Shown one piece after another: positions 7,099-14,609 of a stretch of 22,894 nt of DNA. The position numbers were made by a program, and so were the translations under genes. A model generated the notes under the pieces. The model had not been told where the DNA came from. It saw only the letters and a program-made list of their open reading frames with translations, and searched no databases. Source of the stretch: Kingella sp. (in: b-proteobacteria) (lineage in GTDB: Bacteria > Pseudomonadota > Gammaproteobacteria > Burkholderiales > Neisseriaceae); contig NZ_JAUMZV010000034.1 of NCBI RefSeq assembly GCF_030527935.1, forward strand, positions 1 to 22,894, in the 5' to 3' direction. How positions within the stretch are numbered: position 1 is the first letter of the stretch; every line of letters begins with the position of its first letter.

Positions 7099-7875
7099 TT
7101 AGCGGAACACCATGCCGCCATCGGTCAGAATGGTTTGCCCTGTGATGTAATCCGAATCGGGCGACGATAGGAACGACACCAAGCAAGCCACATCTTCAGG
7201 CTGCTGCGGACGGCCCACCAAAATGCCAGCGGTAAATTCGTTCCAAGCCTGCTTGGGCTGATAGCCCTTGTGTTGCACAAAGGCGGCATCAATGCGCTCC
7301 CACATCGGCGTGTCGGCAACACCAGGGCAATAAGCGTTCACGCGGATGTTGTATTGCGCTAATTCTTTGGCGGTGGAATGAGTTAACGAGCGCACGGCGT
7401 GTTTGGTGGCGCAATAAAGACTGAGCATTTCATAGGATTCATGCCCCGCAATGCTGCACGCATTGATGATTTTGCTCACGGTTTTTTGCTTTTTCATCTG
7501 CTCGGCAGCCGCCTGCGTGCCAAAAATCACGCCTTTAACGTTCACCGCCAGCACACGGTCAATTTCCTGCTCATCCAGCGCCAAAAACGTGCCCACCGAT
7601 TCCACGCCCGCGTTGTTCACCCAAACATCCAAGCGCCCAAACGCTTTCACCGCTTCTTCGGCAAGGTGAAATTGGTCGGCGCGATTGGCAACATTGCCTT
7701 GCACCGCAATGTTTTGCCAGCCATTTTGGTCAAACTCGGCTTTGGCGCGAGCAAGATTATCGGCATTGATGTCGTGCAACACCACGGCAAAACCATCTTG
7801 CGCCAAGCGCGTGGCAATGCCTTTGCCCAAACCTGCGGCAGAACCTGTTACGACAGCGACTTTTTTATCAGACAT
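7099..7875 (-). CDS. Acetoin (diacetyl) reductase / 2,3-butanediol dehydrogenase-type SDR
   Basis: Classical short-chain dehydrogenase/reductase, 258 aa. The N-terminal NAD-binding TGSAAGLG (10-17), NNAG (87-90) and the catalytic S141, Y154, K158 (Y-C-A-T-K) are present. The stretch SKIINACSIAGHE and the C-terminal ASPDSDY-x-TGQ with final DGGMVF closely resemble BudC-type acetoin reductases. It would interconvert diacetyl, acetoin and 2,3-butanediol using NAD(H); exact substrate and stereochemistry cannot be read from sequence. An AGAGAGG ribosome-binding site precedes the ATG, with a partial DUS just upstream. No acetolactate synthase or decarboxylase genes are adjacent. It has its own strong promoter (7972-8000). 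Confidence 0.88.
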   Translation of the reverse strand: MSDKKVAVVTGSAAGLGKGIATRLAQDGFAVVLHDINADNLARAKAEFDQNGWQNIAVQGNVANRADQFHLAEEAVKAFGRLDVWVNNAGVESVGTFLALDEQEIDRVLAVNVKGVIFGTQAAAEQMKKQKTVSKIINACSIAGHESYEMLSLYCATKHAVRSLTHSTAKELAQYNIRVNAYCPGVADTPMWERIDAAFVQHKGYQPKQAWNEFTAGILVGRPQQPEDVACLVSFLSSPDSDYITGQTILTDGGMVFR

Positions 7876-7971
7876 GATAGACCTCTCTTTCGGCAGCCTG
7901 AGAACGGCTACGCGTTTAGTTGAAAAAATAAACCATTGTTTCTTTTGAGCGATTATTGCGACCCGCTTTCA

Positions 7972-8000
7972 ATTATAGCCGTTATGGTATAACAAGTCAA
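7972..8000 (-). promoter_or_regulatory. Near-consensus sigma-70 promoter with operator-like palindrome
   Basis: On the minus strand: -35 TTGACT (8000-7995), exactly 17 bp, then -10 TATAAT (7977-7972). Transcription would start near 7965, giving a leader of about 90 nt before the dehydrogenase ATG. The spacer contains the perfect dyad GTTAT-ACC-ATAAC (7981-7993), well placed for a repressor or spacer-distorting activator. Confidence 0.8.
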
Positions 8001-8006
8001 ACCAAA

Positions 8007-8037
8007 GGCAGCCTGAAAATTGGTTTTTCAGGCTGCC
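8007..8037 (-). terminator. Inverted DUS terminator of slam
   Basis: GGCAGCCTGAAAA (8007-8019) and its exact complement (8025-8037) separated by 5 nt. It begins 6 bp after the slam stop codon and keeps slam transcription out of the dehydrogenase promoter. Confidence 0.8.
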
Positions 8038-8043
8038 TATCTA

Positions 8044-9545
8044 TCAAAACTGCTTATCCACCGTCATAAACCATTGCCCGTTTTTGCGCGAATAGAGTGC
8101 AGGGATGTTGCTGTCAATTTCCACATGACGATAATTCAGCTTCGGTGTTAAGCCATGCCAAGTTAATTTGGGCGACCACAGCGAGCCTTGCCATTGGCGT
8201 TCAATATCGCGCCGTGTGGTGCGGGTAAAGAAATAGTGCGGCGCATTAAACTGGCGTGTGCCGATGCGGTAATCCACCCGTGCGCCAATCCAATCTTTAT
8301 AGCCGCCCGCCGCGCCAATGCGAATGCCTTTGCGCTGCGAAGATTGGCTGGCTAAACGGGTTTTGTCGTTCAGCCAATCTACGCCCGTAAACAGCATGAT
8401 ATTCGGCTTGGGGATAAACGCTAGCGTGGCCGAGCCGTTGTTTGATATGCTGTTGAAATTTTTGGCGATGTTCTGGTCGCGGTAATAGCGTTTGGCATGG
8501 TCGGCAGACAAACCGATCTGCCAGCGGCTGCCCAGCCACTGGCTGTAGCCCAGCTGGATGCCGCGGCGGTTGTCATAGCGGTGTCCGCCCAGCCAGTCGT
8601 AGCTGAAAAACGGCTGTACGCTGAATGTGCGGCGGACGTCCTGATATTGGTAGCCGCCCTGCACGGTGGTGTTGATTTCGCTGTAATCGTGCCGGTCCCA
8701 ATAATGGATGCCGCCGAAAGTGCTGCCGAATACCAGATTGTGGTTGCCGCCGATATTGAGGCTTTTATTGGCGGAAACGCCGTAGCGGATGCCGTGCGCC
8801 GCCTTGGGCATGCTGTCCGGATCGCGTGTGAAGGTGCGCCCGCCGATGCGCAGCTCGCGCACATAAGAGGCATCGTTTACGTTGCTGGTTTGCTCGTATT
8901 GCAGATAGCCGCCGAATTTCCATTTCTGCTGTTTGTCCGCCGCCGTTTTGGCCTGCACGGCAAGCTGGCGGATTGGCTCGGGGGTGTTGCTGTTGTTCAG
9001 CAGGATGTCTGCCTGCTGTTTGGCTTGGCGGTATTGCCTGTTTTCAAACAGCATGCTCATGTAGTCCAGGCGCACATAATGCAGATCGGGCTCTTTTTGC
9101 AAAATTTCGCCAAAATCGCGCACCGCTTGGCGATGCTTGGCTTTTGTCCGCGCCAGGACGCCGTGCGCGTATTTGTATAGCGCGTGGGGTTATGCGCGGA
9201 AATGCTTTGGTAAACGGGCAGCAGCGCCGCCAGAAAATCCCACTGCCGCTCCAAAACGGCCTGGTTGACCAGCCGCTCGGCAAGCTGCGGATCGGCGCGC
9301 AAGTCGTCTTCGTTCAGGCGCGTTTTGTTTTGTGCGGTTTGGGGCGGGGCACCGGCGTTTTCAGGCTGCCCCTGCGGTGCGGGCAGTGCGGGCTCGGACG
9401 CACCAGCAGGGCTGCCGATCGGCGTTTTGGCTTGGGGCTGGTAGAGATAGTTTTCCTGCTCGGACAGTGTTTGCGCCCAAAGCGGTTTCAGGCTGCCTGA
9501 AAACAGCGCAAGCAGGATGTGGGTGCGGGGAATCGGTTTTTTCAT
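8044..9545 (-). pseudogene. Slam-type surface lipoprotein assembly modulator, frameshifted
   Basis: Slam proteins (DUF560) are outer-membrane proteins with an N-terminal TPR domain and a C-terminal barrel that move lipoproteins to the cell surface. Here the N-terminal frame starts at ATG 9545 with a signal peptide (MKKPIPRTHILLALF ... WAQ), followed by a linker and the first helical repeats. The TPR remainder (RQAVRDFGEILQKEPDLHYVRL) and a barrel with alternating aromatic residues ending VDKQF lie in another frame. The shift maps to GCGCG at about 9180-9184. Removing two bases there gives H-N-P-T-L-Y-K-Y-A-H-G-V-L-A-R, a natural TPR continuation, and a 499-aa protein of normal length. The rest of the coding sequence appears intact, so the shift is recent or an assembly error. 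A palindromic DUS lies in the signal-peptide codons. The lipoprotein gene upstream is its likely client. Confidence 0.82.
9486..9502. repeat. Palindromic DUS in the slam signal-peptide codons
   Basis: TTTCAGGCTGCCTGAAA encodes F-S-G-S-L-K at the end of the hydrophobic core of the Slam signal peptide. On the plus strand it reads as the Simonsiella dialect, on the coding (minus) strand as the Kingella dialect. Confidence 0.8.
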
Positions 9546-9635
9546 GTGAGATGGCAATCAGGCAAAACAAGAAAAACAGCCTGAAACCCAGACGGGGGGT
9601 GCTCAGGCTGCCTGATTAGGATGATGGGTTAAGAC

Positions 9636-10700
9636 TTAGCGGACGCCGCTGAAGCCGAAGATTGTGTCGGTTATTCTGCCGTTTGCATCTTTTCCGGTGT
9701 CAGGAATGATTCCTTTACCCGCTACTTCTTCGGCATTAGGGCCAAAGAATTCGAGAGTGTAGCTCCCTATTCTGCCTTTTTTGCTTTCTGTTGCAGTTCC
9801 ACTGATGCCATTGCTATAGACGGGTACGCTATTTCCCAGCGTAATATCGCCCACGCTATTAAAGCCGGTAATGCTTCCCGAACTTGTTGCATATTTACCT
9901 GTTCCAAAATTGACTTGATATTTGAAAACACCTCTTTCGGGCACGGGGGCAACCGTAAACGCCTCGCCCGAATAGCTGAATTTCTGATTGTTTTCAGCAA
10001 AGTTTTGGATAACGTCACTTGGGGTAAGATGGCCAAAAGTGTTTATAATACCATCATCAAGTTTACAGCTCGCCGCAGTGGCATCGGTCTCGCAACCTTT
10101 GTTAAATTGATTCACGAATTTTCTGTCGTACCCCGGCAACATCAATGAATGAACAGCCGAATACGGCCGCTGATAGACCGTTAGAATGCCTTTTGCCGTA
10201 TCCTTTTTAGAAGGGTCAAGATTAATCGAATCAAGATCCACTGTCGGTGTTATCGAATATTCTACTTGGCGGGTAGAGAAACCCATACCCAGTTCTGCCA
10301 TATTAATGGTGTCGTTATCAACCGATGTTCTTTTATCTCGGTAACGATAAGTTTTACCGTCTATCGTCAGTTCTTGAAGGTTTTTACTCCTGTTGTTAAG
10401 CCATGTCGTCTCGGAAAACGGCATCAGTAGGGGGGCGGGTGTCGGAGTAGGAGTAGGTGCCGGAGTCGGAGTAGGATTGGGGTTCTGATTATTTGTGTTG
10501 TTTTTGTTCGGGGCAATCAAGCTTGCGCCGGAATTGCCCGAAGCGCCGTCGTCGGCATTGCCCGCGCCGCTGTCGGCCTGGTTGAAGCCACCTGCCAGCG
10601 GCGTGCCCGCGCCGCCGCCCACACCACTGCCGCCGCCGCTGCTGCCGCAGGCGGACAATACGGCTACCGCAATCAAAGTTAGACTCAAATTTCTTAACAT
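9636..10700 (-). CDS. TbpB-like surface lipoprotein, probable Slam client
   Basis: 354 aa, starting at ATG 10700 behind a GGAGA ribosome-binding site. The signal peptide ends in lipobox L-S-A-C (C18), followed by a Gly/Ser anchor and a Pro-Thr repeat linker (about residues 75-92). The C-terminal half resembles a small beta-barrel of the TbpB type, with the LEFFGPNAEEVAGKG signature and final GFSGVR. Such single-barrel lipoproteins bind host iron or haem proteins or other host factors; the ligand here cannot be told. The gene lies 90 bp before slam on the same strand. Composition is more AT-rich than neighbours and no DUS occurs from about 9620 to 10910, suggesting acquisition. An AT-rich Fur-like stretch (10785-10803, GATAAGTTATGAAATGATA) lies upstream but matches the Fur consensus poorly. 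Confidence 0.85.
   Translation of the reverse strand: MLRNLSLTLIAVAVLSACGSSGGGSGVGGGAGTPLAGGFNQADSGAGNADDGASGNSGASLIAPNKNNTNNQNPNPTPTPAPTPTPTPAPLLMPFSETTWLNNRSKNLQELTIDGKTYRYRDKRTSVDNDTINMAELGMGFSTRQVEYSITPTVDLDSINLDPSKKDTAKGILTVYQRPYSAVHSLMLPGYDRKFVNQFNKGCETDATAASCKLDDGIINTFGHLTPSDVIQNFAENNQKFSYSGEAFTVAPVPERGVFKYQVNFGTGKYATSSGSITGFNSVGDITLGNSVPVYSNGISGTATESKKGRIGSYTLEFFGPNAEEVAGKGIIPDTGKDANGRITDTIFGFSGVR
10437..10482 (-). repeat. Degenerate hexanucleotide repeats in the lipoprotein linker
   Basis: Imperfect 6-bp units (GGAGTA/GGTGTC-like on the plus strand) encode alternating Pro-Thr/Pro-Ala. Because units are multiples of three, copy-number change would lengthen or shorten the tether between lipid anchor and barrel without breaking the frame. 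Confidence 0.6.
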
Positions 10701-10913
10701 AATTTGTCTCCTAAAAATAGAGGGTTGTGTGAAATTCTGTAATTTCAGTTACTCCTCTTGTCTGTAATTTTATGTTAAGAAAATGATAAGTTATGAAATG
10801 ATATTTTGACAGCGAATATCGGGTGCGCTCCACCCGTTTGCCGCTATTGGGTATTTCTACGGGCTTTGGGTTCCGTTGAAACGGCATTTTAAGGCTGACT
10901 GTGCGGCTGTTTG

Positions 10914-10948
10914 AAAGGCAGCCTGAAAACGGTTTTCAGGCTGCCTTT
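10914..10948 (-). terminator. Inverted DUS terminator of miaB
   Basis: Seventeen-base arms (10914-10930 and 10932-10948) that are perfect complements, with a single intervening base, so the real loop must open part of the stem. Starts 15 bp beyond the miaB stop codon. Confidence 0.8.
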
Positions 10949-10963
10949 GCTGTTTCGATTACA

Positions 10964-12286
10964 TCACACCAGTTCGCCGCGCAGGCTGAAGGTGAAGGCT
11001 TCGGTGATTTCCAAATCCACCATCTGGTTAATCAAATCGGGCGTGCCGAAAAAGTTCACCACACGGTTGTTCGCCGTGCGGGCTTGGAGTTGGTCGGGGT
11101 CTTTTTTGGAGATGCCTTCCACCAAGCAACGCTGCACCGTGCCGAGCATAGTTTGGTTGATGCGGGCGGTTTCGGCTTCAATCACTTCGTTCAGCGCTTC
11201 GAGGCGGCGCACTTTTTCTTCGTGCGGCGTGTCGTCCGGCAGGTTGGCGGCGGGTGTGCCGGGGCGAGGGCTGTAAATAAACACGAAGCTCAAATCGAAG
11301 GCGATGTCTTTCACCAGCTTCAGGGTTTGCTCGAACTCGCGCTCGGTTTCGCCTGGGAAGCCGACGATGAAGTCGCTGCTCAGGCACAAATTGGGGCGGA
11401 TGGCGCGCAGTTTGCGAATGATGGATTTGTATTCCAAGGCGGTGTAGCCGCGTTTCATTGCGCTCAATACGCGGTCGGAACCGCTTTGAATCGGCAGGTG
11501 CAGGTGCGACACCAGCTTGGGCAGGTCGCGGTAGCACTCGATAATCGCATCGGTAAACTCGCGCGGGTGGCTGGTGGTGAAACGCAGGCGTTCTATGCCG
11601 GGGATTTCGTGGACGATGCGCAGCAAGGTGGCAAAATCGCAGATTTCGCCGTTGTCCATTTCGCCGCGATAGGCGTTCACGTTCTGCCCCAACAGGTTGA
11701 TTTCTTTCACGCCTTGCTGCGCTAGGCCGGCGATTTCGGTCAGCACGTCGTTCAGCGGGCGGGAGAATTCTTCGCCGCGCGTGTAAGGCACCACGCAGAA
11801 GCTGCAATATTTGGAGCAGCCTTCCATGATGGAGATGAACGCGCTGCCGCCGTCCACGCGGGCGGGGGGCAGATGGTCAAATTTTTCTATTTCGGGGAAT
11901 GAGATATCCACCTGTGAATGGCCGGTGGTTTCTTTGTCCACAATCATTTTGGGCAGGCGGTGCAGGGTTTGCGGGCCGAACACCACGTCCACATACGGCG
12001 CGCGCTCAATAATCGCCTCGCCTTCCTGCGACGCCACGCAGCCTGCTACGCCGATGATAAGATTGGGATTTTTTTGTTTCAGCGGTTTGACGCGGCCGAG
12101 GTCGGAAAACACTTTTTCCTGCGCTTTTTCACGCACGGAGCAGGTGTTGAAGAGAATGATGTCGGCGTTGTCGGGTTCGGCAACCTGTTCGATGCCGCCG
12201 TGCTCCTCGGCGAGGACGGCGAGCATTTTTTCGCTGTCGTATTCGTTCATTTGGCAGCCGAAGGTGCGGATAAAGACTTTTTTCAT
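10964..12286 (-). CDS. miaB: tRNA-2-methylthio-N6-dimethylallyladenosine synthase MiaB
   Basis: Radical-SAM methylthiotransferase that converts i6A37 to ms2i6A37 in tRNAs reading UNN codons. Length 440 aa, normal. The N-terminal UPF0004 domain has its three iron-sulfur cysteines (C11 in FGCQMNEYDS, C49 in FNTCSVRE, C83 in AGCVA). The radical-SAM cluster EGCSKYCSFCVVPYTRG supplies C157, C161 and C164. GQNVNAY and the C-terminal TRAM region follow. No DUS was seen inside the gene, although most large genes here carry one. It may share a transcript with the gene at 12435-12861, but a DUS hairpin separates them. Confidence 0.97.
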   Translation of the reverse strand: MKKVFIRTFGCQMNEYDSEKMLAVLAEEHGGIEQVAEPDNADIILFNTCSVREKAQEKVFSDLGRVKPLKQKNPNLIIGVAGCVASQEGEAIIERAPYVDVVFGPQTLHRLPKMIVDKETTGHSQVDISFPEIEKFDHLPPARVDGGSAFISIMEGCSKYCSFCVVPYTRGEEFSRPLNDVLTEIAGLAQQGVKEINLLGQNVNAYRGEMDNGEICDFATLLRIVHEIPGIERLRFTTSHPREFTDAIIECYRDLPKLVSHLHLPIQSGSDRVLSAMKRGYTALEYKSIIRKLRAIRPNLCLSSDFIVGFPGETEREFEQTLKLVKDIAFDLSFVFIYSPRPGTPAANLPDDTPHEEKVRRLEALNEVIEAETARINQTMLGTVQRCLVEGISKKDPDQLQARTANNRVVNFFGTPDLINQMVDLEITEAFTFSLRGELV

Positions 12287-12334
12287 GGTTTGGTTCTTTC
12301 AGGTAGCCCGTAATCGCGGGGCTGATGTTAAAGA

Positions 12335-12370
12335 TTTTCAGGCTGCCTAAAACGTAAGGCAGCCTGAAAA
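12335..12370 (-). terminator. Inverted DUS hairpin upstream of miaB
   Basis: TTTTCAGGCTGCCT (12335-12348) and AGGCAGCCTGAAAA (12357-12370), 8-nt loop. It would terminate transcripts from 12435-12861, but it lies downstream of the candidate miaB promoter (12383-12411) and so would fall in the miaB leader. Confidence 0.65.
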
Positions 12371-12382
12371 GGGAAAGCGCGG

Positions 12383-12411
12383 ATTATACTGATTTCTTTA
12401 AGAGAATTAAA
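12383..12411 (-). promoter_or_regulatory. Candidate miaB promoter
   Basis: Minus-strand -10 TATAAT (12388-12383) with 17-bp spacing to TTTAAT (12411-12406), a weak -35. Predicted start near 12376, just before the DUS hairpin. Confidence 0.45.
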
Positions 12412-12434
12412 ATCATCGACGGGGTTTATACGCT

Positions 12435-12861
12435 CTACGCCCAGCGCGACCATTTGCCATGCACTCTATCGGGATACGCTTGGCGAAATTGGGCGAGCCA
12501 GTCGGCAAAGTGTTTGTTGTTAGGGCGAAAGCTGAAAATATGGTATTTGCCGTTGGCTTGGATGTGGATGTCCCACACATAGGCGTGGTTGATGTTCAGG
12601 CTGCTTTTTTCCACGCGCGTGATGCTGGCGATGGGATGGCTGCTCACCAGCGCGTTGCCGTTGTAGCGAAAAATCGCGTTGCCGCCAACATAAAACCGCT
12701 CGTTGCGCCACACTTTGGCGCGGCTGATGGGGCGCAAAGTTTCGCCGTTGTGCTGCACGCTGGGCACGCGGCGGATTTGGCGGGCGATGATGAAAAAAAA
12801 TCAGAAAATTGCCCGCGCAAACAAAAATGCCCACGATGGTTTCAAACATAATCACATCCAT
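12435..12861 (-). pseudogene. Membrane-anchored hypothetical protein split at an A8 tract
   Basis: The first frame starts at ATG 12861 (or 12849) and encodes one membrane helix, MFETIVGIFVCAGNFLIFF, then loses frame. The second frame encodes IIARQIRRVP followed by about 100 residues with many beta-strand-like stretches (RFYVGGNAIFRYNGNALV, HAYVWDIHIQANGKYHIFSF), possibly a PH-like fold. The junction is eight A on the plus strand (12793-12800). With seven A the helix continues as LIFFIIARQIRRVP, an obviously natural boundary, giving about 141 aa. The downstream frame could also start at GTG 12767 as a soluble 110-aa form. Family not recognised. Homopolymer switching, mutation and sequencing error are all possible. 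Confidence 0.65.
12793..12800. repeat. A8 homopolymer at a frame junction
   Basis: Eight consecutive A (T8 in the coding strand) inside the transmembrane codons of the gene at 12435-12861. A loss of one base restores the frame. Confidence 0.75.
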
Positions 12862-12914
12862 AAATAAGAATATTTGCTATTGGGGGCGTTTTTCTTTATA
12901 TTTTGCCCCGCTTG

Positions 12915-12950
12915 TTTCAGGCTGCCTTAATCGCATTAGGCAGCCTGAAA
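12915..12950. repeat. Inverted DUS pair upstream of map
   Basis: TTTCAGGCTGCCT (12915-12927) and AGGCAGCCTGAAA (12938-12950), 10-nt gap. It sits between the divergent gene starts at 12861 (-) and 12993 (+), where a terminator has no obvious job, so it may act as a leader structure or simply as uptake signals. Confidence 0.65.
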
Positions 12951-12992
12951 ACGCTATTTTAATTGTGAACCCTTGTAGGCAGAAAGACCATC

Positions 12993-13769
12993 ATGGCAGT
13001 AATCATCCACACCCCCGAAGAAATTGAAAAAATGCGCGAGCTGGGCAAATTGGTTGCCGATGCGCTGGATTATATTGGCGATTTTGTAAAACCTGGTATC
13101 ACCACCAACGAGCTGGACAAGCTGGTTTACGACTATCATGTGAACGTGCAAGGCGGCTATCCTGCGCCGCTGCATTACGGCAACCCGCCCTATCCCAAAT
13201 CGTGCTGCACATCGGTGAACCATGTGATTTGCCACGGCATCCCCGATGATAAGCCGTTGAAAGAAGGCGATATTATCAACATTGATTTAACCATCAAAAA
13301 AGATAGCTTTCACGGCGACAGCAGCCGAATGTTTACCGTGGGCAAGGTGAGCCCGCAAGCGCAACGCTTGATTGATGTAACCCACGAAAGCATGATGGCC
13401 GGCATCGCCGCCGTGAAAGCAGGCGCAACGCTGGGCGACATTGGCTACGCCTGCCAAAACGTTGCCGAAAACGCAGGCTATTCGGTGGTGCAAGAATTTT
13501 GCGGACACGGCATCGGGCGCGAGTTTCATTGCGAGCCGCAAATTTTGCACTACGGGCGCAAAGGGCAAGGCATGGTGCTCAAAGCAGGCATGATTTTCAC
13601 CATTGAGCCGATGATTAACCAAGGCAAACGCCATTTGCGCATTCTGGACGACGGCTGGACGGTGGTAACCAAAGACCGCAAGCTCTCGGCGCAATGGGAA
13701 CACGAAGTGTTGGTTACCGAAACGGGCTGCGAGATTTTGACTATTTCGCCCCGCACAGGAAAAGCGTAA
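12993..13769 (+). CDS. map: Methionine aminopeptidase, type I
   Basis: Removes the initiator methionine from nascent proteins with small second residues. Length 258 aa. All five metal ligands of the pita-bread fold are in place: D98 (INIDLT), D109 (HGDSSRMF), H172 (CGHGIGREFH), E205 (FTIEPM) and E236 (QWEHE). The short N-terminus without a zinc-finger extension marks type I. The start codon is chosen from family length; the AGAAAGA upstream is a modest ribosome-binding site. No DUS occurs within the gene. It ends at an imperfect DUS hairpin, so it is probably monocistronic. Confidence 0.97.
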   Translation: MAVIIHTPEEIEKMRELGKLVADALDYIGDFVKPGITTNELDKLVYDYHVNVQGGYPAPLHYGNPPYPKSCCTSVNHVICHGIPDDKPLKEGDIINIDLTIKKDSFHGDSSRMFTVGKVSPQAQRLIDVTHESMMAGIAAVKAGATLGDIGYACQNVAENAGYSVVQEFCGHGIGREFHCEPQILHYGRKGQGMVLKAGMIFTIEPMINQGKRHLRILDDGWTVVTKDRKLSAQWEHEVLVTETGCEILTISPRTGKA

Positions 13770-13783
13770 ACCCACCCGCCAGA

Positions 13784-13820
13784 GGCAGCCTGAAAACGAG
13801 TAAAGCAAGTTTCAGGCTGC
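13784..13820 (+). terminator. Inverted DUS terminator of map
   Basis: GGCAGCCTGAAA (13784-13795) pairs with TTTCAGGCTGC (13810-13820). The right copy is an imperfect DUS (GCTTT instead of GCCTT), leaving 11 paired bases. Confidence 0.6.
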
Positions 13821-13837
13821 TTTAACGAAAGCCAAAC

Positions 13838-14413
13838 ATGAACATTAGCCAAGCTGCCGCCCAAACGGGCTTATCCGCCAAACAAATCCGCGATTACGAA
13901 AAACAAGGCTTGCTGCCGCCCGCGCTACGCAGCGAAGCAGGTTATCGCCGCTTTTTGCCTACCGATTTGCAACGGCTGCGCTTTATCGCCCACGCGCGGG
14001 AAGTGGGCTTTTCGCTGGCGCAGATTAAACGCCTGCTGGCGTTGGCAGACGACCCGCAACGGCATAGCCGCGACATCAAACAGCTTACAGGCGAACACAT
14101 CGCCGAGCTAAACCAAAAAATCGCCGTGCTGCAAACCATGCGCGACACGCTGCAAACGTGGCACGACCAATGCGCGGGCGACGATGCGGCGGCGTGTTGT
14201 ATTTTGGATGCTCTGGGCAGCCTGCGTAGCGCAGCGGAGTTGCGAAGCTCAAACGGGGGAAGCGGAATAGGCAGTTATATGGATTTTGAGCAAGACGGTT
14301 TGATTGCCGTCTTTTTTGTTTTTGTCTTGTGGAATGATGTTTCAGGCTGCCTATTGATGGCGTATAGGCAGCCTGAAAAAAGGTTGGGGCTTTGTGGTTG
14401 GCTTTGGGTGTAA
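13838..14413 (+). CDS. cueR: CueR-type MerR-family copper regulator with abnormal C-terminus
   Basis: Residues 1-127 are a typical CueR: an N-terminal winged helix (MNISQAAAQTGLSAKQIRDYEKQGLLPP), a long dimerisation helix, S77 (DDPQRHS) typical of monovalent-metal sensors, and metal-loop cysteines C112 and C120 in QCAGDDAAACC, the same positions as E. coli CueR. CueR proteins activate copper-efflux promoters with long spacers. E. coli CueR ends near residue 135, but this frame runs to 191 through a terminator (14292-14317) and two DUS, encoding junk-like sequence. The natural stop was probably lost by a small indel near 14215-14270, where a degraded DUS (GGGCAGCCTGCG) lies. No copA, copZ or CueR operator was recognised nearby. 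Confidence 0.85.
   Translation: MNISQAAAQTGLSAKQIRDYEKQGLLPPALRSEAGYRRFLPTDLQRLRFIAHAREVGFSLAQIKRLLALADDPQRHSRDIKQLTGEHIAELNQKIAVLQTMRDTLQTWHDQCAGDDAAACCILDALGSLRSAAELRSSNGGSGIGSYMDFEQDGLIAVFFVFVLWNDVSGCLLMAYRQPEKRLGLCGWLWV
14292..14317 (+). terminator. Rho-independent terminator inside the extended cueR frame
   Basis: AAGACGG (14292-14298), 8-nt loop, CCGTCTT (14307-14313), ending in a run of six T (14312-14317). This is evidently the original cueR terminator, about 96 bp before the present stop codon. Confidence 0.75.
14340..14378. terminator. Inverted DUS pair after cueR
   Basis: Fifteen-base arms TTTCAGGCTGCCTAT (14340-14354) and its complement (14364-14378), 9-nt loop. A second, backup terminator, also inside the extended cueR frame. 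Confidence 0.65.
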
Positions 14414-14447
14414 CTTTAACCATGCGCTTCATGCCAGCGGGGCACTT

Positions 14448-14609
14448 AGAATCTGTATTCACTATGCTCATAGGCATCTTTTATGCCCTAAAAACGCGGC
14501 TACTGCGTTAAAAATGCTCACAAGGTGTCCAAACTTGCTGTGCTTTTTGCCTTGTATCCGCGCTTTTATGTCATCAAATCTGCCTATGGAAATAGTGAAT
14601 ACAGGTTCT
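14448..14609. repeat. 162-bp element with 18-bp terminal inverted repeats
   Basis: AGAATCTGTATTCACTAT (14448-14465) and the complement of AGAACCTGTATTCACTAT (14592-14609) match at 17 of 18 bases. The 126-bp interior has no credible gene. The shape suggests a MITE or the remnant of a small element. Together with the next entry it fills most of the 625-bp gene-free stretch 14414-15038. Confidence 0.6.

Noticed and set aside
10785..10803. Fur box upstream of the lipoprotein gene
   Set aside because: Only GATAAG resembles the consensus hexamer; the second half does not form the dyad. Mentioned with the gene but not called as a site.
10901..11725. 274-aa open frame on the plus strand opposite miaB
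   Set aside because: miaB is unmistakable on the minus strand; the antisense translation is biased and has no family features.
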